A stretch of 64,000 nt of DNA from Candidatus Aenigmatarchaeota archaeon (lineage in GTDB: Archaea; Aenigmatarchaeota; Aenigmatarchaeia; QMZP01; QMZT01), in NCBI GenBank assembly GCA_016932735.1, contig JAFGCI010000004.1, positions 60,711 through 124,710 on the forward strand. The letters are read 5' to 3'. The stretch's first letter is position 1. Each line of letters begins with the position of its first letter. Positions 10,470 to 21,613 of this stretch are shown piece by piece. A program made the position numbers and the translations under genes. Below the pieces are notes generated by a model, which did not search any database, was not told the origin of the DNA, and saw only the letters and a program-made list of their open reading frames with translations.

Positions 10470-11356
10470 TATATCATTCCTTTCTTGTCCATGTACCATC
10501 TAAGAAGGACAGAGTTCATCGTCCATGTATAAATTATATCAGCAAAAAGCCCTATCAGAAGAACGGCTGCAATCTCCGATAAAACGGGAGATATTGCCGA
10601 TATTACAAGAGCGCTTACCGCCACTATGCTTGTAATGGTTTCAGTAAGCCCTGTTTTCAGGGAGCGTCTGAATCTTTCTGTGAACGGGGCGTCTGTCTCT
10701 TTTAGCAGTCTTGATGTAAGCATTATGTCGGTGTCAACTGAATAACCGATAAGCATGAGAATCGCGGCAAGGCTAGCCAACGAAAACTGCACGCCGAAAA
10801 CCTGCATAAATGCTAGAGCCGTCGTAATATCGAAAACGGCGCATGCGATGACGAGTATAGAGGGTACGGGTTTCCTGAACATGATGAAAACTATTATTCC
10901 CATTATTACGAAAGCCGCCATTATTCCTATCTGTGCCTGAGACCAGAAAGCTGAACCAAGGGAAGTTCCGATTGTCTGGATTGAATTCACGCCTGTATCT
11001 ATTCCAAAGTTTCCCATCTCCGCAAGAACTGCATCAGCATCCGTTTCTCCTGCGACCTCAGCAATAATCGAGGGCGTCCCTATTCCTGTGGTTCTTCTTA
11101 CATTGACGTCGCCGAACTTTCCTTTCAGCAAATTTTCGAGTTCTATTATGTCAACATTTGCATTCGTGTTCACAGTTATAAGGGTTCCGCCTTTCAGGTC
11201 TATTGATCTGTCGAAGAACTCCCCCGTCTGATAGTACCGGTTCCCCAGTATGGCTACAGACATTAAAATCAATATCAATGTCACTATAAGGAATTTTCTG
11301 TAGCTTTTTGATTCCTTGGTATGCAGGAATTTGTCTGCAATCGTGTGGAGTGCCAT
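10469..11356 (-). CDS. secF: Protein-export membrane protein SecF
   Basis: SIDLKGGTLITV...IGYSVDTDIMLTSRLL...SLKTGLTETITS. Confidence 0.92.
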   Translation of the reverse strand: MALHTIADKFLHTKESKSYRKFLIVTLILILMSVAILGNRYYQTGEFFDRSIDLKGGTLITVNTNANVDIIELENLLKGKFGDVNVRRTTGIGTPSIIAEVAGETDADAVLAEMGNFGIDTGVNSIQTIGTSLGSAFWSQAQIGIMAAFVIMGIIVFIMFRKPVPSILVIACAVFDITTALAFMQVFGVQFSLASLAAILMLIGYSVDTDIMLTSRLLKETDAPFTERFRRSLKTGLTETITSIVAVSALVISAISPVLSEIAAVLLIGLFADIIYTWTMNSVLLRWYMDKKGMI

Positions 11357-11408
11357 AAGTATAACTATTTTACCGTTAGTTATATAAATTAGCATTTTCC
11401 GTGGTCAA

Positions 11409-12425
11409 ATGTATGATATAATAATCGTAGGTGCGGGGCCGGCAGGGTTGTCTTGTGCCAGAAATCTGAAGAATGAAGGATTTTCAGTTGCAGTCATTGA
11501 GGAGCATGATGAAATCGGTCTTCCTGTGCAGTGTTCCGGCCTTGTTTCCTGGAATCTTGGCAAATTTGTTGATGTAGATGACTGTTATATAGAGAGGGTA
11601 TTGCATAAAGCTGTTATTCACTCCCCTTCCGGCCATGTAATCGAAATCAAAAAGAAAAAACAAGTTTACGTCATAGACCGGCATAAGTTCGATAAACTTT
11701 TGGCGAAAGGTTTGGAAGATGAAATACTTTTCGAAACCGGAGCAGACTTTGTCAGATATGAAAAAGATTGCATAACCATTAACACGGATAAAGGCGAATT
11801 CAGGGCAAAAATGGTTGTCGGGGCAGACGGTCCTAATTCTGTTATTGGGAGATTTTTTAATTCGGAACCAGAGACCGTTACCGGTCTGATAGCTATAACA
11901 GATGAGAACCCTGTTCAAGACAATGTGGACCTTTTCTTTGACAGAAGAATAACTGAAAACTTTCTTTGGAGGATTCCGAGGGGTAATGTAACAGAATACG
12001 GTATGATGGGAGCCAATTGCAAAGTTTGTGAATTGAAAAAATTCTTCGGCCTGAAAGACTGCAAAATAAGCGGTGGCCTTGTTCCTGTAAAGCCCTCTCC
12101 AAGAACGTATTTTGACAGATGTCTTCTTCTGGGAGATGCCGCCGGCCAGACAAAGCCATGGAGCGGCGGGGGCATCGTCTATTCTCTGCTTTGCTCACAG
12201 ATAGCTTTTAATATCATTAAAGATGCTTTCGGCAGGAACGATTTTTCTGCTCAATTTCTTAAGAGATATGAAGAAATGTGGAAAGAGGATATTGGAAAAC
12301 AGATATGCACAGGGAAATTCTGGAACGGTTTTCTTAAAATGTCAAATAATTATCTTCTGGATTTGTTTTTTCATTCATCTAAATTAATGCACTGGAACAT
12401 GCTTGACATGGACTTTATTGTTTAG
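11409..12425 (+). CDS. Geranylgeranyl reductase family FAD-dependent oxidoreductase
   Basis: DIIIVGAGPAGLSCARNL (FAD Rossmann), VGADGPNSVIGR, LLLGDAAGQTKPWSGGGI. Confidence 0.85.
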   Translation: MYDIIIVGAGPAGLSCARNLKNEGFSVAVIEEHDEIGLPVQCSGLVSWNLGKFVDVDDCYIERVLHKAVIHSPSGHVIEIKKKKQVYVIDRHKFDKLLAKGLEDEILFETGADFVRYEKDCITINTDKGEFRAKMVVGADGPNSVIGRFFNSEPETVTGLIAITDENPVQDNVDLFFDRRITENFLWRIPRGNVTEYGMMGANCKVCELKKFFGLKDCKISGGLVPVKPSPRTYFDRCLLLGDAAGQTKPWSGGGIVYSLLCSQIAFNIIKDAFGRNDFSAQFLKRYEEMWKEDIGKQICTGKFWNGFLKMSNNYLLDLFFHSSKLMHWNMLDMDFIV

Positions 12426-13315
12426 TTATAGAGAAGAAATTGCGGGTTCATATTATTATTGAACAGGTAATTCTGTTTCATTAAAGTTGTTGATTTGCCT
12501 CTATAAGCATCTTTTATGTAGTCGCTTCCGGGGTTTGAGCCTCCTCCGCAACCTCCGGGCTCTTCCGAGGCAAGCCGCCATTCTATAGATTCACCACTGT
12601 CAAGGCTGACCTTATCTATAGGGTCTTTGCTTATGTTAACGGTGCCGTCAGGCTTCCTGATGTAGAACTCCCACCACATTCCGTTCTCGCCATCCCTGAT
12701 GCCGTTTATCTCGTTTACATAGAAACTGCCAAACTCCTTGCTGAACTCGCTTTTTATTCCGAGCTCTTTTTCTGCTTTCATTGTCATTTCATATGCATTC
12801 GTTTTCTCCGGGCTTTTCATCTCTATCTGCTGGAAAACATACTGTCCGTGGCTGTCTTCCATTATAACGGGTTCCGTGTATTTAACCACGGTTATGTCTC
12901 TTTCATAATCAAGAAGTTCATTTTCGGGGGGCGTCTCAATTAGCCTTTTTTCTGTCAAACATGTAGGATTTTCAATTTGTAAATCGTAAAAAAGGAATTC
13001 TGTATCCGGGTTCTCATGAACCATTTCAATGGAATACCCTGTCGTTTTAAGCTTTTCTGAATGATCGAAATGTGTCTCGTCATTATCCTCTGATGTAGGG
13101 ACATCGCTCTCGATATATCTGATTTCCTCTTCATCTTCTTTTGCATAAATTTCTTTCTTCTTTGTTTCATAACCGTTTGAAGTCTCTTCATCTTCTTCAG
13201 AAAAAGCAACTTTAATCTCATCCTCTTCGGCAATCTGGGAAATGTCGAACAAATCTTCTTCCAACAAGTGTTCAGGGTTTTGGTAGATCCATACACCTCC
13301 CAGAATGATGAACAA
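12422..13315 (-). CDS. Membrane-anchored acidic protein with DUF4430-like C-terminal domain
   Basis: N-terminal hydrophobic segment, Glu/Asp-rich linker, 'GMWWEFYIRKPDGTVNISKDPIDKVSLDSGESIEWRLA'. Confidence 0.5.
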   Translation of the reverse strand: MFIILGGVWIYQNPEHLLEEDLFDISQIAEEDEIKVAFSEEDEETSNGYETKKKEIYAKEDEEEIRYIESDVPTSEDNDETHFDHSEKLKTTGYSIEMVHENPDTEFLFYDLQIENPTCLTEKRLIETPPENELLDYERDITVVKYTEPVIMEDSHGQYVFQQIEMKSPEKTNAYEMTMKAEKELGIKSEFSKEFGSFYVNEINGIRDGENGMWWEFYIRKPDGTVNISKDPIDKVSLDSGESIEWRLASEEPGGCGGGSNPGSDYIKDAYRGKSTTLMKQNYLFNNNMNPQFLLYN

Positions 13316-13374
13316 TATTATGGCCTAACATTTATAAATATTATTAAGAAGGAAAATCGTTAAAGACCAAACTG

Positions 13375-13794
13375 TCATTTGGCGGGTTTGAATTTCGTGC
13401 CGTAAAGTACAATCCCCGACTCGTGCTCGCTCCTTATTTTCCTGAACACGGCCTCGACAGGCATTCCAATCTTTATCTCTCCGGGATCACAATCCACTAC
13501 CTGTCCGGTTATCTTTGCGCCTTCTTCAAGCTCTATGATTGCAACGATATATGGAGCATAAATCTTAAAGCCTTCCGGTGGCACTCTGACAACTGTATAA
13601 GTGAATACCTTGCCCTTTCCTGAAAACATTACCTCTTCTATTTTAACTGTCCTTTTGCAGACAGGGCAGATATGCCTTTCAGGATAAAAATACCTCCCGC
13701 ATACAGGGCATCTGGAGCCTATCAGGGAGTATCTTTTCCTGAAATTTCTCCAATGGAAAGGAACCGCAAATTCTGGCATAAAATCATCTCTCAT
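13375..13794 (-). CDS. DUF35 OB-fold/zinc-ribbon acyl-CoA scaffold protein
   Basis: GSRCPVCGRYFYPERHICPVCK rubredoxin-like ribbon plus OB fold; in operon with thiolase. Confidence 0.88.
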   Translation of the reverse strand: MRDDFMPEFAVPFHWRNFRKRYSLIGSRCPVCGRYFYPERHICPVCKRTVKIEEVMFSGKGKVFTYTVVRVPPEGFKIYAPYIVAIIELEEGAKITGQVVDCDPGEIKIGMPVEAVFRKIRSEHESGIVLYGTKFKPAK

Positions 13795-14974
13795 TTGAAA
13801 GTATATGGACGACTACTGTCGCTCCGGAACCGCCGACATTGTGCGCCAGTCCATATCTTGCATTATCTACCTGTCTTTTTCCGGCTTCTCCCCGTAGCTG
13901 CTCGACAAGCTCATATAACTGTGCTATTCCGGTCGCGCCGACGGGATGTCCCTTTGCTTTCAGACCGCCGGATGTGTTTATGGGAATCCTTCCCCCTATT
14001 TCAACGTCGCCGCTTTCTATGAGCTTTCCGCCTTCTCCCTTCTTCGCAAAGCCCAAATCCTCGTATGCTATAAGTTCATTAATAGAGAAGCAGTCATGAA
14101 CTTCTGCAAAATTGATGTCCTTTGGTGTCAGTCCGGACCTCTGATAAGCTTCCTTTGCTGCCCACACAGTCGCGTCAAGGGTTGTTATGTCGCGCCTGTC
14201 ATGGACCGTCAGGCTGTCTGATGCCTGTGCCGACGCCCTTATGTATATTGGATTGTCGCTGTAATCTTTTGCCTTTTCAGCAGGAACCATTATGATACTT
14301 GCCGCCCCGTCTGATATAGGCGAACAATCAAGAAGCCTCAGGGGGTCTGAAACTAGTGCTGACCCTAAAACATCTGCAACTGTAATTTTGTTTTTGAAGT
14401 GTGCTATAGGGTTAAGGGAACCGTTCTTATGGTTCTTGACGGGTATCATTGCAATCTGCTCTCTCGTTGTCCCGTATTCATGCATATGCCTGTTGGCAAG
14501 GAAAGCGTAAACGCCTGGAAACGTCAATCCATGAAATGCTTCATTCTCCTGATCCATTGCACCGGCCAGAACTGATGTCGCAGTCTCGCCTGAAACATCC
14601 GTCATTTTTTCAGCACCGCCGACCGCAACCACATCATACATTCCCGATGCAACGGCCATGAAACCTACACGGGCCGCGACGCTTCCTGAGGCGCATGCCG
14701 CCTCTGTCCTCATTGATGGTTTTGGATTTATGCCGAGATAATCTGCAAATAGACCGGCTCCGTGTTCCTGTCCGACAAACATTCCGCCAGACATGTTGCC
14801 CCCGACCAGAAGCTGTATCTCCTCGGGATCTATTTTAGCATCATGGAGCGCCTTTGAACCTGCCTCACCTGCCAGCTCCCTTAGGCTTTTGTTCCAGTGC
14901 TCTCCGAATTCTGTGGAGCCTATTCCTACTATTGCCACGTCGCGGGCGGGTTTGAGTTTTGAAAAATCCATCAT
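13784..14974 (-). CDS. Acetyl-CoA C-acetyltransferase (archaeal thiolase)
   Basis: [40 protein letters not shown]. Confidence 0.9.
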   Translation of the reverse strand: MMDFSKLKPARDVAIVGIGSTEFGEHWNKSLRELAGEAGSKALHDAKIDPEEIQLLVGGNMSGGMFVGQEHGAGLFADYLGINPKPSMRTEAACASGSVAARVGFMAVASGMYDVVAVGGAEKMTDVSGETATSVLAGAMDQENEAFHGLTFPGVYAFLANRHMHEYGTTREQIAMIPVKNHKNGSLNPIAHFKNKITVADVLGSALVSDPLRLLDCSPISDGAASIIMVPAEKAKDYSDNPIYIRASAQASDSLTVHDRRDITTLDATVWAAKEAYQRSGLTPKDINFAEVHDCFSINELIAYEDLGFAKKGEGGKLIESGDVEIGGRIPINTSGGLKAKGHPVGATGIAQLYELVEQLRGEAGKRQVDNARYGLAHNVGGSGATVVVHILSNER

Positions 14975-16017
14975 CCTTGAACACCTTTAATTTTTCTCCT
15001 GTGCTTGAGATAATCGGCATATGTCAGGTATGCTTTATCGTCAATGAATTTATTTAGGGGAGTTCCTCTGTTTCTGTTTTCTTCAATTCCTTCTTCAACC
15101 GTTATCGAGAATGAATCTGAGCCCGCTCCCGAACCGAAAGATGTTGCAAGTATTCTGTCACCGGGTTTTGCTATATCAAGAACCGCCGCAAGACCTAAAG
15201 GAACAGCGGCCGAATATGTGTTCCCTATTTTTGGTACAAGCAGACCCGGAAGAACCTTTTCTTTTTCTATTCCGAGCTTTTTTGCAGCCAGAACGGGAAA
15301 CTTCGCATTCGGCTGGTGAAATATGAAATAATCATAATCTTTTACATCCGTTCCTGTTTTTTCAAGAAGCAGTCTTGTCGCTGATAGTACATGATTGAAA
15401 TATCCGGGCTCTCCGGTAAACCTTCCCCCATGTCTGGGAAAATCTTCACCTTCCCTTCTCCAGAAGTCGGGAGTATCCGTCGTGTATGAGCAGAAATCAT
15501 TGACCGTTGCTATTATATCCTCCGCCCCGAAAATATAAGCTCCGCAGCCTGCAGCGGCCGTATACTCAAGTGCATCACCGGGCCTTCCCTGAGAGGTATC
15601 GGACCCTATCGCCAGTCCGTATTTTATATATCCTGATTTTATCAGTCCCATAACGGCCTGGAATCCTGCTGTCCCTGCCTTGCATGCGAATTCAAGGTCT
15701 GCCGCTGTCATGACGGGCGTCGCTCCTATCGCTTCTGCAACAATAGCGGATGTAGACTTAACAACGTAGGGGTGTGATTCAGATCCTATATAGACGGCTC
15801 CTATATCTATTGGGTTTATTCCCGCTCTCGCCAAGGCTATCCTTGATGCAGTAACCGCCATAGTAGCTGAATCTTCATCTAAATCGGGAACTGTTTTCTC
15901 TCCTACAAGCTTTACTATGCTCTCTGGATCGACGCCCCAGATTTTTGCAATATTAGCCGATTTTATCCTGAAATGGGGCACATATGCACCATATCCTACG
16001 ATACCCGCCTTCATCAA
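14971..16017 (-). CDS. Hydroxymethylglutaryl-CoA synthase (archaeal)
   Basis: [37 protein letters not shown]; overlaps thiolase start. Confidence 0.92.
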   Translation of the reverse strand: MMKAGIVGYGAYVPHFRIKSANIAKIWGVDPESIVKLVGEKTVPDLDEDSATMAVTASRIALARAGINPIDIGAVYIGSESHPYVVKSTSAIVAEAIGATPVMTAADLEFACKAGTAGFQAVMGLIKSGYIKYGLAIGSDTSQGRPGDALEYTAAAGCGAYIFGAEDIIATVNDFCSYTTDTPDFWRREGEDFPRHGGRFTGEPGYFNHVLSATRLLLEKTGTDVKDYDYFIFHQPNAKFPVLAAKKLGIEKEKVLPGLLVPKIGNTYSAAVPLGLAAVLDIAKPGDRILATSFGSGAGSDSFSITVEEGIEENRNRGTPLNKFIDDKAYLTYADYLKHRRKIKGVQG

Positions 16018-16123
16018 ACCACTTCAAGTCTTTAATTAAACCCGCCAAAAGCTTTTAAATCTTCAAAGGTTCTATCGACAATCCTAACACTTGGCTTATA
16101 AATTTTGAACGCTATGATTATTC

Positions 16124-17209
16124 ATGATTCCAATAACAAAGCCAGATATCGGTGAAGATGAAATCAGGGCGGTTGAAGATGTTCTCCGTTCCGGTTATAT
16201 TGTCCAGCACAACAAAACAAGAGAATTTGAAAGAGATTTTTCTTTGTATATCGGAACAAAATACGGGATAGCGACTTCTTCAGGAACCACGTCACTTATG
16301 ATAGCCCTGAAATCACTTGGAATCAAGGAAGGGGACGAAGTGATAACAACTCCTTTCACTTTCGCTGCCACGGGAAACTCTATATTATATGTAGGCGCAA
16401 AGCCTGTCTTTGTTGACATAGATCCAAAAACCTTCAACATAGATCCCGACTTAATTGGTGAAAAAATAACAGAGAAAACAAAAGCCATATTACCTGTCCA
16501 TCTTTACGGCCAGCCCTGTGAAATGAAAAAAATAAATAAATTGTGCCATGACAACGGCTTACTTCTAATTGAAGATGCAGCACAGGCTCATGGTGCCGAA
16601 TATGATGGAAAGAAAGCAGGCTCCTTTGGCGATGTATCATGTTTCTCTTTTTATGCGACGAAGAATCTGGTGACCGCTGAGGGCGGTATGATTATGACAA
16701 ATTCAGAAGAAACCGAGGAGAAGTCAAGAATGGTGAGAGACCATGGGCAGTCCGGACGATATATCCACGAGTTCCTTTCCTACAATTTCCGGATGACCGA
16801 TATAAACGCGGCGCTGGGCATTGTCCAGCTTAAGAAACTGGATAGCATGAATAAGAAGCGTGCTGAAAATGCAGATTATTTCACAGAGAAATTAAAAAAT
16901 CTGGATTGGCTTGAAACCCCCTTTGTTCCTGAAAAAATGATGCCTTCATGGCATCAGTACACGCTCAGAATACTCGAAGGCAAAAGAGACAAATTCTGGG
17001 AACATATGAAAGAGAATGATATACAGTGCATGCTGTATTATCCAATTCCATTATATCTGCAGCCTTTCTACAGGACTATGGGATTCAAAGAAGGTCTTTG
17101 CCCGATAAGCGAGAGAATATCAAAGGAAGTCATTTCAATTCCTGTCGGCCCGCATCTAACAGAACCGGACAAAGAAAATATAGCTGATACGATTAAAGGA
17201 TTTGCATGA
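16124..17209 (+). CDS. DegT/DnrJ/EryC1/StrS aminotransferase
   Basis: GTKYGIATSSGTTSLMIAL, EDAAQAHGAEYDGKKAGSFGDVSCFSFYATKNL. Confidence 0.9.
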   Translation: MIPITKPDIGEDEIRAVEDVLRSGYIVQHNKTREFERDFSLYIGTKYGIATSSGTTSLMIALKSLGIKEGDEVITTPFTFAATGNSILYVGAKPVFVDIDPKTFNIDPDLIGEKITEKTKAILPVHLYGQPCEMKKINKLCHDNGLLLIEDAAQAHGAEYDGKKAGSFGDVSCFSFYATKNLVTAEGGMIMTNSEETEEKSRMVRDHGQSGRYIHEFLSYNFRMTDINAALGIVQLKKLDSMNKKRAENADYFTEKLKNLDWLETPFVPEKMMPSWHQYTLRILEGKRDKFWEHMKENDIQCMLYYPIPLYLQPFYRTMGFKEGLCPISERISKEVISIPVGPHLTEPDKENIADTIKGFA

Positions 17210-17287
17210 GGCTGGAAAGCGGGAACTATCTTCCACAAATCTATAAATGCTGCCTTGTCAATTTTATTCTAATCTGAGGATTGCAAA

Positions 17288-18268
17288 ATGGTCTTGAACG
17301 TTGCTGTCATAGGAACCGGTAACATGGGAAGAAACCATATAAGGACCTATTCTGAAATAGATGATGCAAAACTTGTCGCAATATCCGATGTTATCGAGGA
17401 TCGTGGAAAGGGTCTTGCGGAGAAATTCGGGTGCAGGTTCTATAAGGATTATAACGAAATGTTCAAAAAAGAAAAGATTGACATTGTCTCTATTTGCGTT
17501 CCTACCTTCCTGCATAAAAAAGTTGCTAAGGATGTAATCAGCCACGGTGTTAATTTTCTCATTGAAAAACCGATAGCAAGAAACGTTGAAGAAGGTGAAG
17601 AGATAGTAAAGTTAGCAAGAAAGAAGGGTCTTAAAATGACAGTCGGCCACATTGAAAGATTCAATCCCGCTGTGCAGAAACTGAAAGCAATGATTGATGA
17701 AGGCAAGCTGGGAAACATTACATCTGTCCTTGCCCGGCGGGTCGGTATATTTCCGCCACAAATAAAGGACGCGAATGTTGTCATAGACCTGGCCGTTCAT
17801 GATATAGATGTAATAAATTATCTCCTCGGGAAAAGCCCTGATAAGGTTTATGCGGGTCTTGGAAAAGCCCTGATAGAAAAAAGGCACGACTACGCGAATA
17901 TATTTCTTAAATACAACGGTGCGAATGCATTTATCGAGGTCAACTGGATTACACCGGTTAAAATCAGGAGATTGAGTGTAACCGGAACCAAAGGCTATGC
18001 GGAATTAAATTACATAACTCAGGAACTTATTTATTATGAAAGCATTTACGATAAATTCTGCGATGATTTTGGCGATTTCGTAATAAATTTTGGGGAGCCG
18101 AACATTACAAAGGTGAATATCAAAAAAGAAGAGCCTTTAAAGGTTGAGCTGAAACATTTCATTGATTGCATCGAAAATAATAAAGAGCCGATTGTAACCG
18201 GAGAACAGGCTTTGGAGGCTCTGAGGGTTTCTGAAATGGCTCTGAATAGCAACGGCTGCTGTCAATAA
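17288..18268 (+). CDS. Gfo/Idh/MocA family oxidoreductase
   Basis: VAVIGTGNMGRNHIRTYSEI, FLIEKPIARNVEEGEEIV, VGHIERFNP. Confidence 0.9.
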   Translation: MVLNVAVIGTGNMGRNHIRTYSEIDDAKLVAISDVIEDRGKGLAEKFGCRFYKDYNEMFKKEKIDIVSICVPTFLHKKVAKDVISHGVNFLIEKPIARNVEEGEEIVKLARKKGLKMTVGHIERFNPAVQKLKAMIDEGKLGNITSVLARRVGIFPPQIKDANVVIDLAVHDIDVINYLLGKSPDKVYAGLGKALIEKRHDYANIFLKYNGANAFIEVNWITPVKIRRLSVTGTKGYAELNYITQELIYYESIYDKFCDDFGDFVINFGEPNITKVNIKKEEPLKVELKHFIDCIENNKEPIVTGEQALEALRVSEMALNSNGCCQ

Positions 18269-18269
18269 A

Positions 18270-19238
18270 TTATTTTAAAAATATAAGCAGAATCGATATC
18301 AAACCGCAAAAAAATTCAAATGCAAATAACCAGCAGACAAGTTTTTTCTCTGTGGTTTTTCTGAAATTAGCAATAATGTAATAAAGCGTATTGACATTTT
18401 CTCCTTCTGGGGGTTTAATGAAACCGTTTTTATCTATAGTTGCGAATTTTTTTATCGGTTTTCCTCTTAAGATATCGGTCGTTGTTATAGCACCGTTAAT
18501 TATATACGGCAACAAAATTATTATCCCCACAACTTCTAGATTGGCCATTATAGCTCCGATAGCTATAGCGCATCCTATTATGAAAACGCCCGTGTCTCCA
18601 ATGAATATCTTTGCCGGGTATTTATTATAATAAAGAAAAGCCAGAAGCGTCCCTGAGAGGCAGAAAAGGAAAGAAGCTATCATTAAATTTCCTGTCATGA
18701 ATGCAGCAAGTCCCATGAAAAAACAGGCGATCAGCCCCGAGCCGGCTTCGAGCCCGTTGTACCCTGCAAGCATATTGAAGGCGTTAGAAACAACTGTAAT
18801 TGCAATTGGTATGAATATGATAGGGTATATCAGGCCAAAGTTTATGTTTCCCAATAAGGGTATGAACATCGTATGATGGCCTGCAAGAATTAACATCAGC
18901 GGTATTGCGGCAAAAACAGGCAAAATCGCTTTCGCTCTTTGCCTCATCCCGCCCATATCATCTGTTATCCCTATTATACCTGCAAGAAATACTGTCGCCA
19001 GAATGGCAGAGAGTTCTATTAGGTTGGAAATGAAAAAATATACGATGAAGATATAGCCTATCATAAATCCTATGAGAATAGGGATTCCTCCCATCTCGGC
19101 GACTTCCGGTTTATTCTTTTTATGGACGTCTTTGCCTGTTATCCCCATAGATTTGAATTTCTTAATAAATGATGGTGTAATGGAAACAGTAACAATGAAA
19201 CCGATAAATGCCGGCAAAATCAGATACAGCAACATCAT
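18270..19238 (-). CDS. Glycosyltransferase 4 family, dolichyl-phosphate GlcNAc-1-P transferase/MraY-like
   Basis: Multi-TM; AEMGGIPILIGF, NAFNMLAGYNGLEAGSGL, IFIGDTGVFIIG. Confidence 0.85.
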   Translation of the reverse strand: MMLLYLILPAFIGFIVTVSITPSFIKKFKSMGITGKDVHKKNKPEVAEMGGIPILIGFMIGYIFIVYFFISNLIELSAILATVFLAGIIGITDDMGGMRQRAKAILPVFAAIPLMLILAGHHTMFIPLLGNINFGLIYPIIFIPIAITVVSNAFNMLAGYNGLEAGSGLIACFFMGLAAFMTGNLMIASFLFCLSGTLLAFLYYNKYPAKIFIGDTGVFIIGCAIAIGAIMANLEVVGIIILLPYIINGAITTTDILRGKPIKKFATIDKNGFIKPPEGENVNTLYYIIANFRKTTEKKLVCWLFAFEFFCGLISILLIFLK

Positions 19239-19314
19239 ATCACTTCAAATTTCTGTGCATATAATTTAACTAGATACTGATGACTTGAATATTAATGTAA
19301 TGTTAAAATTAAAA

Positions 19315-21543
19315 TTATTGCGGTAACTTAAGCTTGTATATCCGTATAGCCGCATTATCAAAGACTTTTGTAAGACCTTCAAGGCCGTAGCCGTCCATGA
19401 ACATTAAGCTTGTAAATATGCTATATTCAGCTTCGGGCGGTATGTAGAAAACACCGAATTGCGTTAATGATATGCATCCCGGAATTGTATCGCTTGTCAC
19501 GTTGCCAATGGATATTATTCCCTGTGTAGTGCAGAGATCGTTTACATAAAGCCTCTGCAGGTACTGGCCGCCCTGCTGAACAAGGAAGACGGGCCTTCCT
19601 GCAATGTTCCCGGACGAATCAAAAGGAACCCATAATTCATAAGGAGCGGCTGAAAACTGGTATATTGTCGTGTTGTCTTTCTGATAGCTTCCCGCATTGC
19701 CGAACTGCATTATTCCTATAATCTGGCTGCCTTCCGATGCTATTTTTGATATCGCTCCGTATTTGGCAGGGAGAGTATAATCCATAAGTATGTAATCCAC
19801 GTCATACCTTTCCATAAACCAGTAGTGCCCTGTCCAGTTGTTGGCATTGTCAACGAACCAGTCTGCTATTTTATAGTTTCTGGCTCCGTAGCGGCCTTCC
19901 GCATCTCCGACGTTTCCGCCATCTGCTATCGAAGCCCTGTGACCTTTGGTCTGGAACCAGTAGCCGAAGTCCCACCACGACAGGACGGAGGCGTCTTCCG
20001 GTGTCTTCTCTTTAAGGAATGTCATCGCTTCATCGAAATACTGGTTGTAAGAAGAGCCCATCGAATTTGTATAAACGTAGGCAGTGGCTGTATTCAGCAG
20101 CAACAAAATTATGATGAAAATGCCCAGAACCAGTGATATAATGTCTATTCTGATTCCAAGCTTCTCGTTTTTTATAATATCCCTTGATTTTATTTTTGAG
20201 GAGTACCTTATCAGTTCTGATATAAAGAAGCCCGCGCAAAGCGCGGCCGCCGGCCCGAGAAGGAACATGAGCCTTATGAAACCGAATGTAGCCCATACTG
20301 TTGTTATGAGCCATATGAGAGGTATCAGATAAATGAAGTCCTTTGTTTTGTAGATTTCATATCCAATGAAACACGCCCCGATAAGCATAAACAGCCAGAC
20401 GCTGAAATATGTCGTTAAAAATCCGAGCTGTGGAAATATTCCGGCTGAAAAATTCGTTCCGAACATACTCATTATATCGTTCCATGAGCCCGGCGCGTTT
20501 TCAGCTACTGTTGTCCCTATAACCCCCTTGGATAGTGTTGCTGTCTGGAAAACCGACTCTATCTTTCCCCATAAAAATCTGGACTGTGTTGCACCTATGA
20601 GAAGCCCTATAACAGCCAATACAACCATTCCCGGAACCAGATAAGGCGCCTGCTCTTTTTTTATTATATTATACCTTACCAGCGCGAATCTCAGCAACAG
20701 CAAAAGAAGTACGCCTGCAGGAACAATTACTGTTGTCTGCGTCACATCTATGCTCCTGAGAGTCATAAGAGGGAACAGAACACTCAATATAAAGGCCGGT
20801 GTGTAGCTTTTCAGAAGGCCGTCTGAATATTTATTTATCAAAAGAAGTATGAACGTTGCCAGCGCAAGGAAAAGCCTCATATAGTCAGAACCGCCCCATG
20901 TCACAGCCAGTATTCCCAGGGACACTCCTCCGATAATACCGTGTTTCCATGAATTGTTTTTATATGCCTTTATGAAAAAATAGACCGATAAAAGCATAAA
21001 CGGGGCTCCTGCCGCTTCTTTTTCTATAAGGGCGGCAACCGTTCTTGAAATAAAGCCGGGAATAACGGCGAGAAAGAATGCGGAAAAAAGGCCGGCCTTT
21101 TTATCATTGAAAAACTCTTTGCCTACAAAATACATCACAACCACTGCCAGCGCCCCCATCAAAGGCGGGTACAGGAACGAAAACTGAAAGAAGCTTAATC
21201 CAAACGGGGCAAACATCACCAAATACATTATAACAGGTATAAGGAAAGGCCCGGGGAATTCAAACTGCCTTGACGGAAGCCCGTCTGGATGGTATCTTAG
21301 CGTATCCAGCTCCGGCAGCTGAAGGTTGTTCGCCAGCATGTATTCTCCCATCCTGTAGATATAATACTCGTCAAGGCCCGGGAGCTCTTTGTATTGAGCG
21401 GGATAGTATCTGACCGAAAATGCTGTTATGAATATAAGAATCAGCGCGATTATATGCCAGTTTCTTAACAGGAGATGCCATATCTTCTCTTCCTTTGTTT
21501 CCCTGTGGAACGGATTCTTAAAAAACTTTTTGAGCTCTTTCAT
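19315..21543 (-). CDS. aglB: Oligosaccharyl transferase AglB/STT3
   Basis: N-terminal GLDEYYIYRM, multi-TM, catalytic WWDFGYWFQTKGHRASIADGGN. Confidence 0.9.
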   Translation of the reverse strand: MKELKKFFKNPFHRETKEEKIWHLLLRNWHIIALILIFITAFSVRYYPAQYKELPGLDEYYIYRMGEYMLANNLQLPELDTLRYHPDGLPSRQFEFPGPFLIPVIMYLVMFAPFGLSFFQFSFLYPPLMGALAVVVMYFVGKEFFNDKKAGLFSAFFLAVIPGFISRTVAALIEKEAAGAPFMLLSVYFFIKAYKNNSWKHGIIGGVSLGILAVTWGGSDYMRLFLALATFILLLINKYSDGLLKSYTPAFILSVLFPLMTLRSIDVTQTTVIVPAGVLLLLLLRFALVRYNIIKKEQAPYLVPGMVVLAVIGLLIGATQSRFLWGKIESVFQTATLSKGVIGTTVAENAPGSWNDIMSMFGTNFSAGIFPQLGFLTTYFSVWLFMLIGACFIGYEIYKTKDFIYLIPLIWLITTVWATFGFIRLMFLLGPAAALCAGFFISELIRYSSKIKSRDIIKNEKLGIRIDIISLVLGIFIIILLLLNTATAYVYTNSMGSSYNQYFDEAMTFLKEKTPEDASVLSWWDFGYWFQTKGHRASIADGGNVGDAEGRYGARNYKIADWFVDNANNWTGHYWFMERYDVDYILMDYTLPAKYGAISKIASEGSQIIGIMQFGNAGSYQKDNTTIYQFSAAPYELWVPFDSSGNIAGRPVFLVQQGGQYLQRLYVNDLCTTQGIISIGNVTSDTIPGCISLTQFGVFYIPPEAEYSIFTSLMFMDGYGLEGLTKVFDNAAIRIYKLKLPQ

Positions 21544-21613
21544 CTTATCGCCGATATGGTGAATTGGTAAGATAATTTATCCGGTATAGATTTATATAAG
21601 CGGTTGTTTTGAT

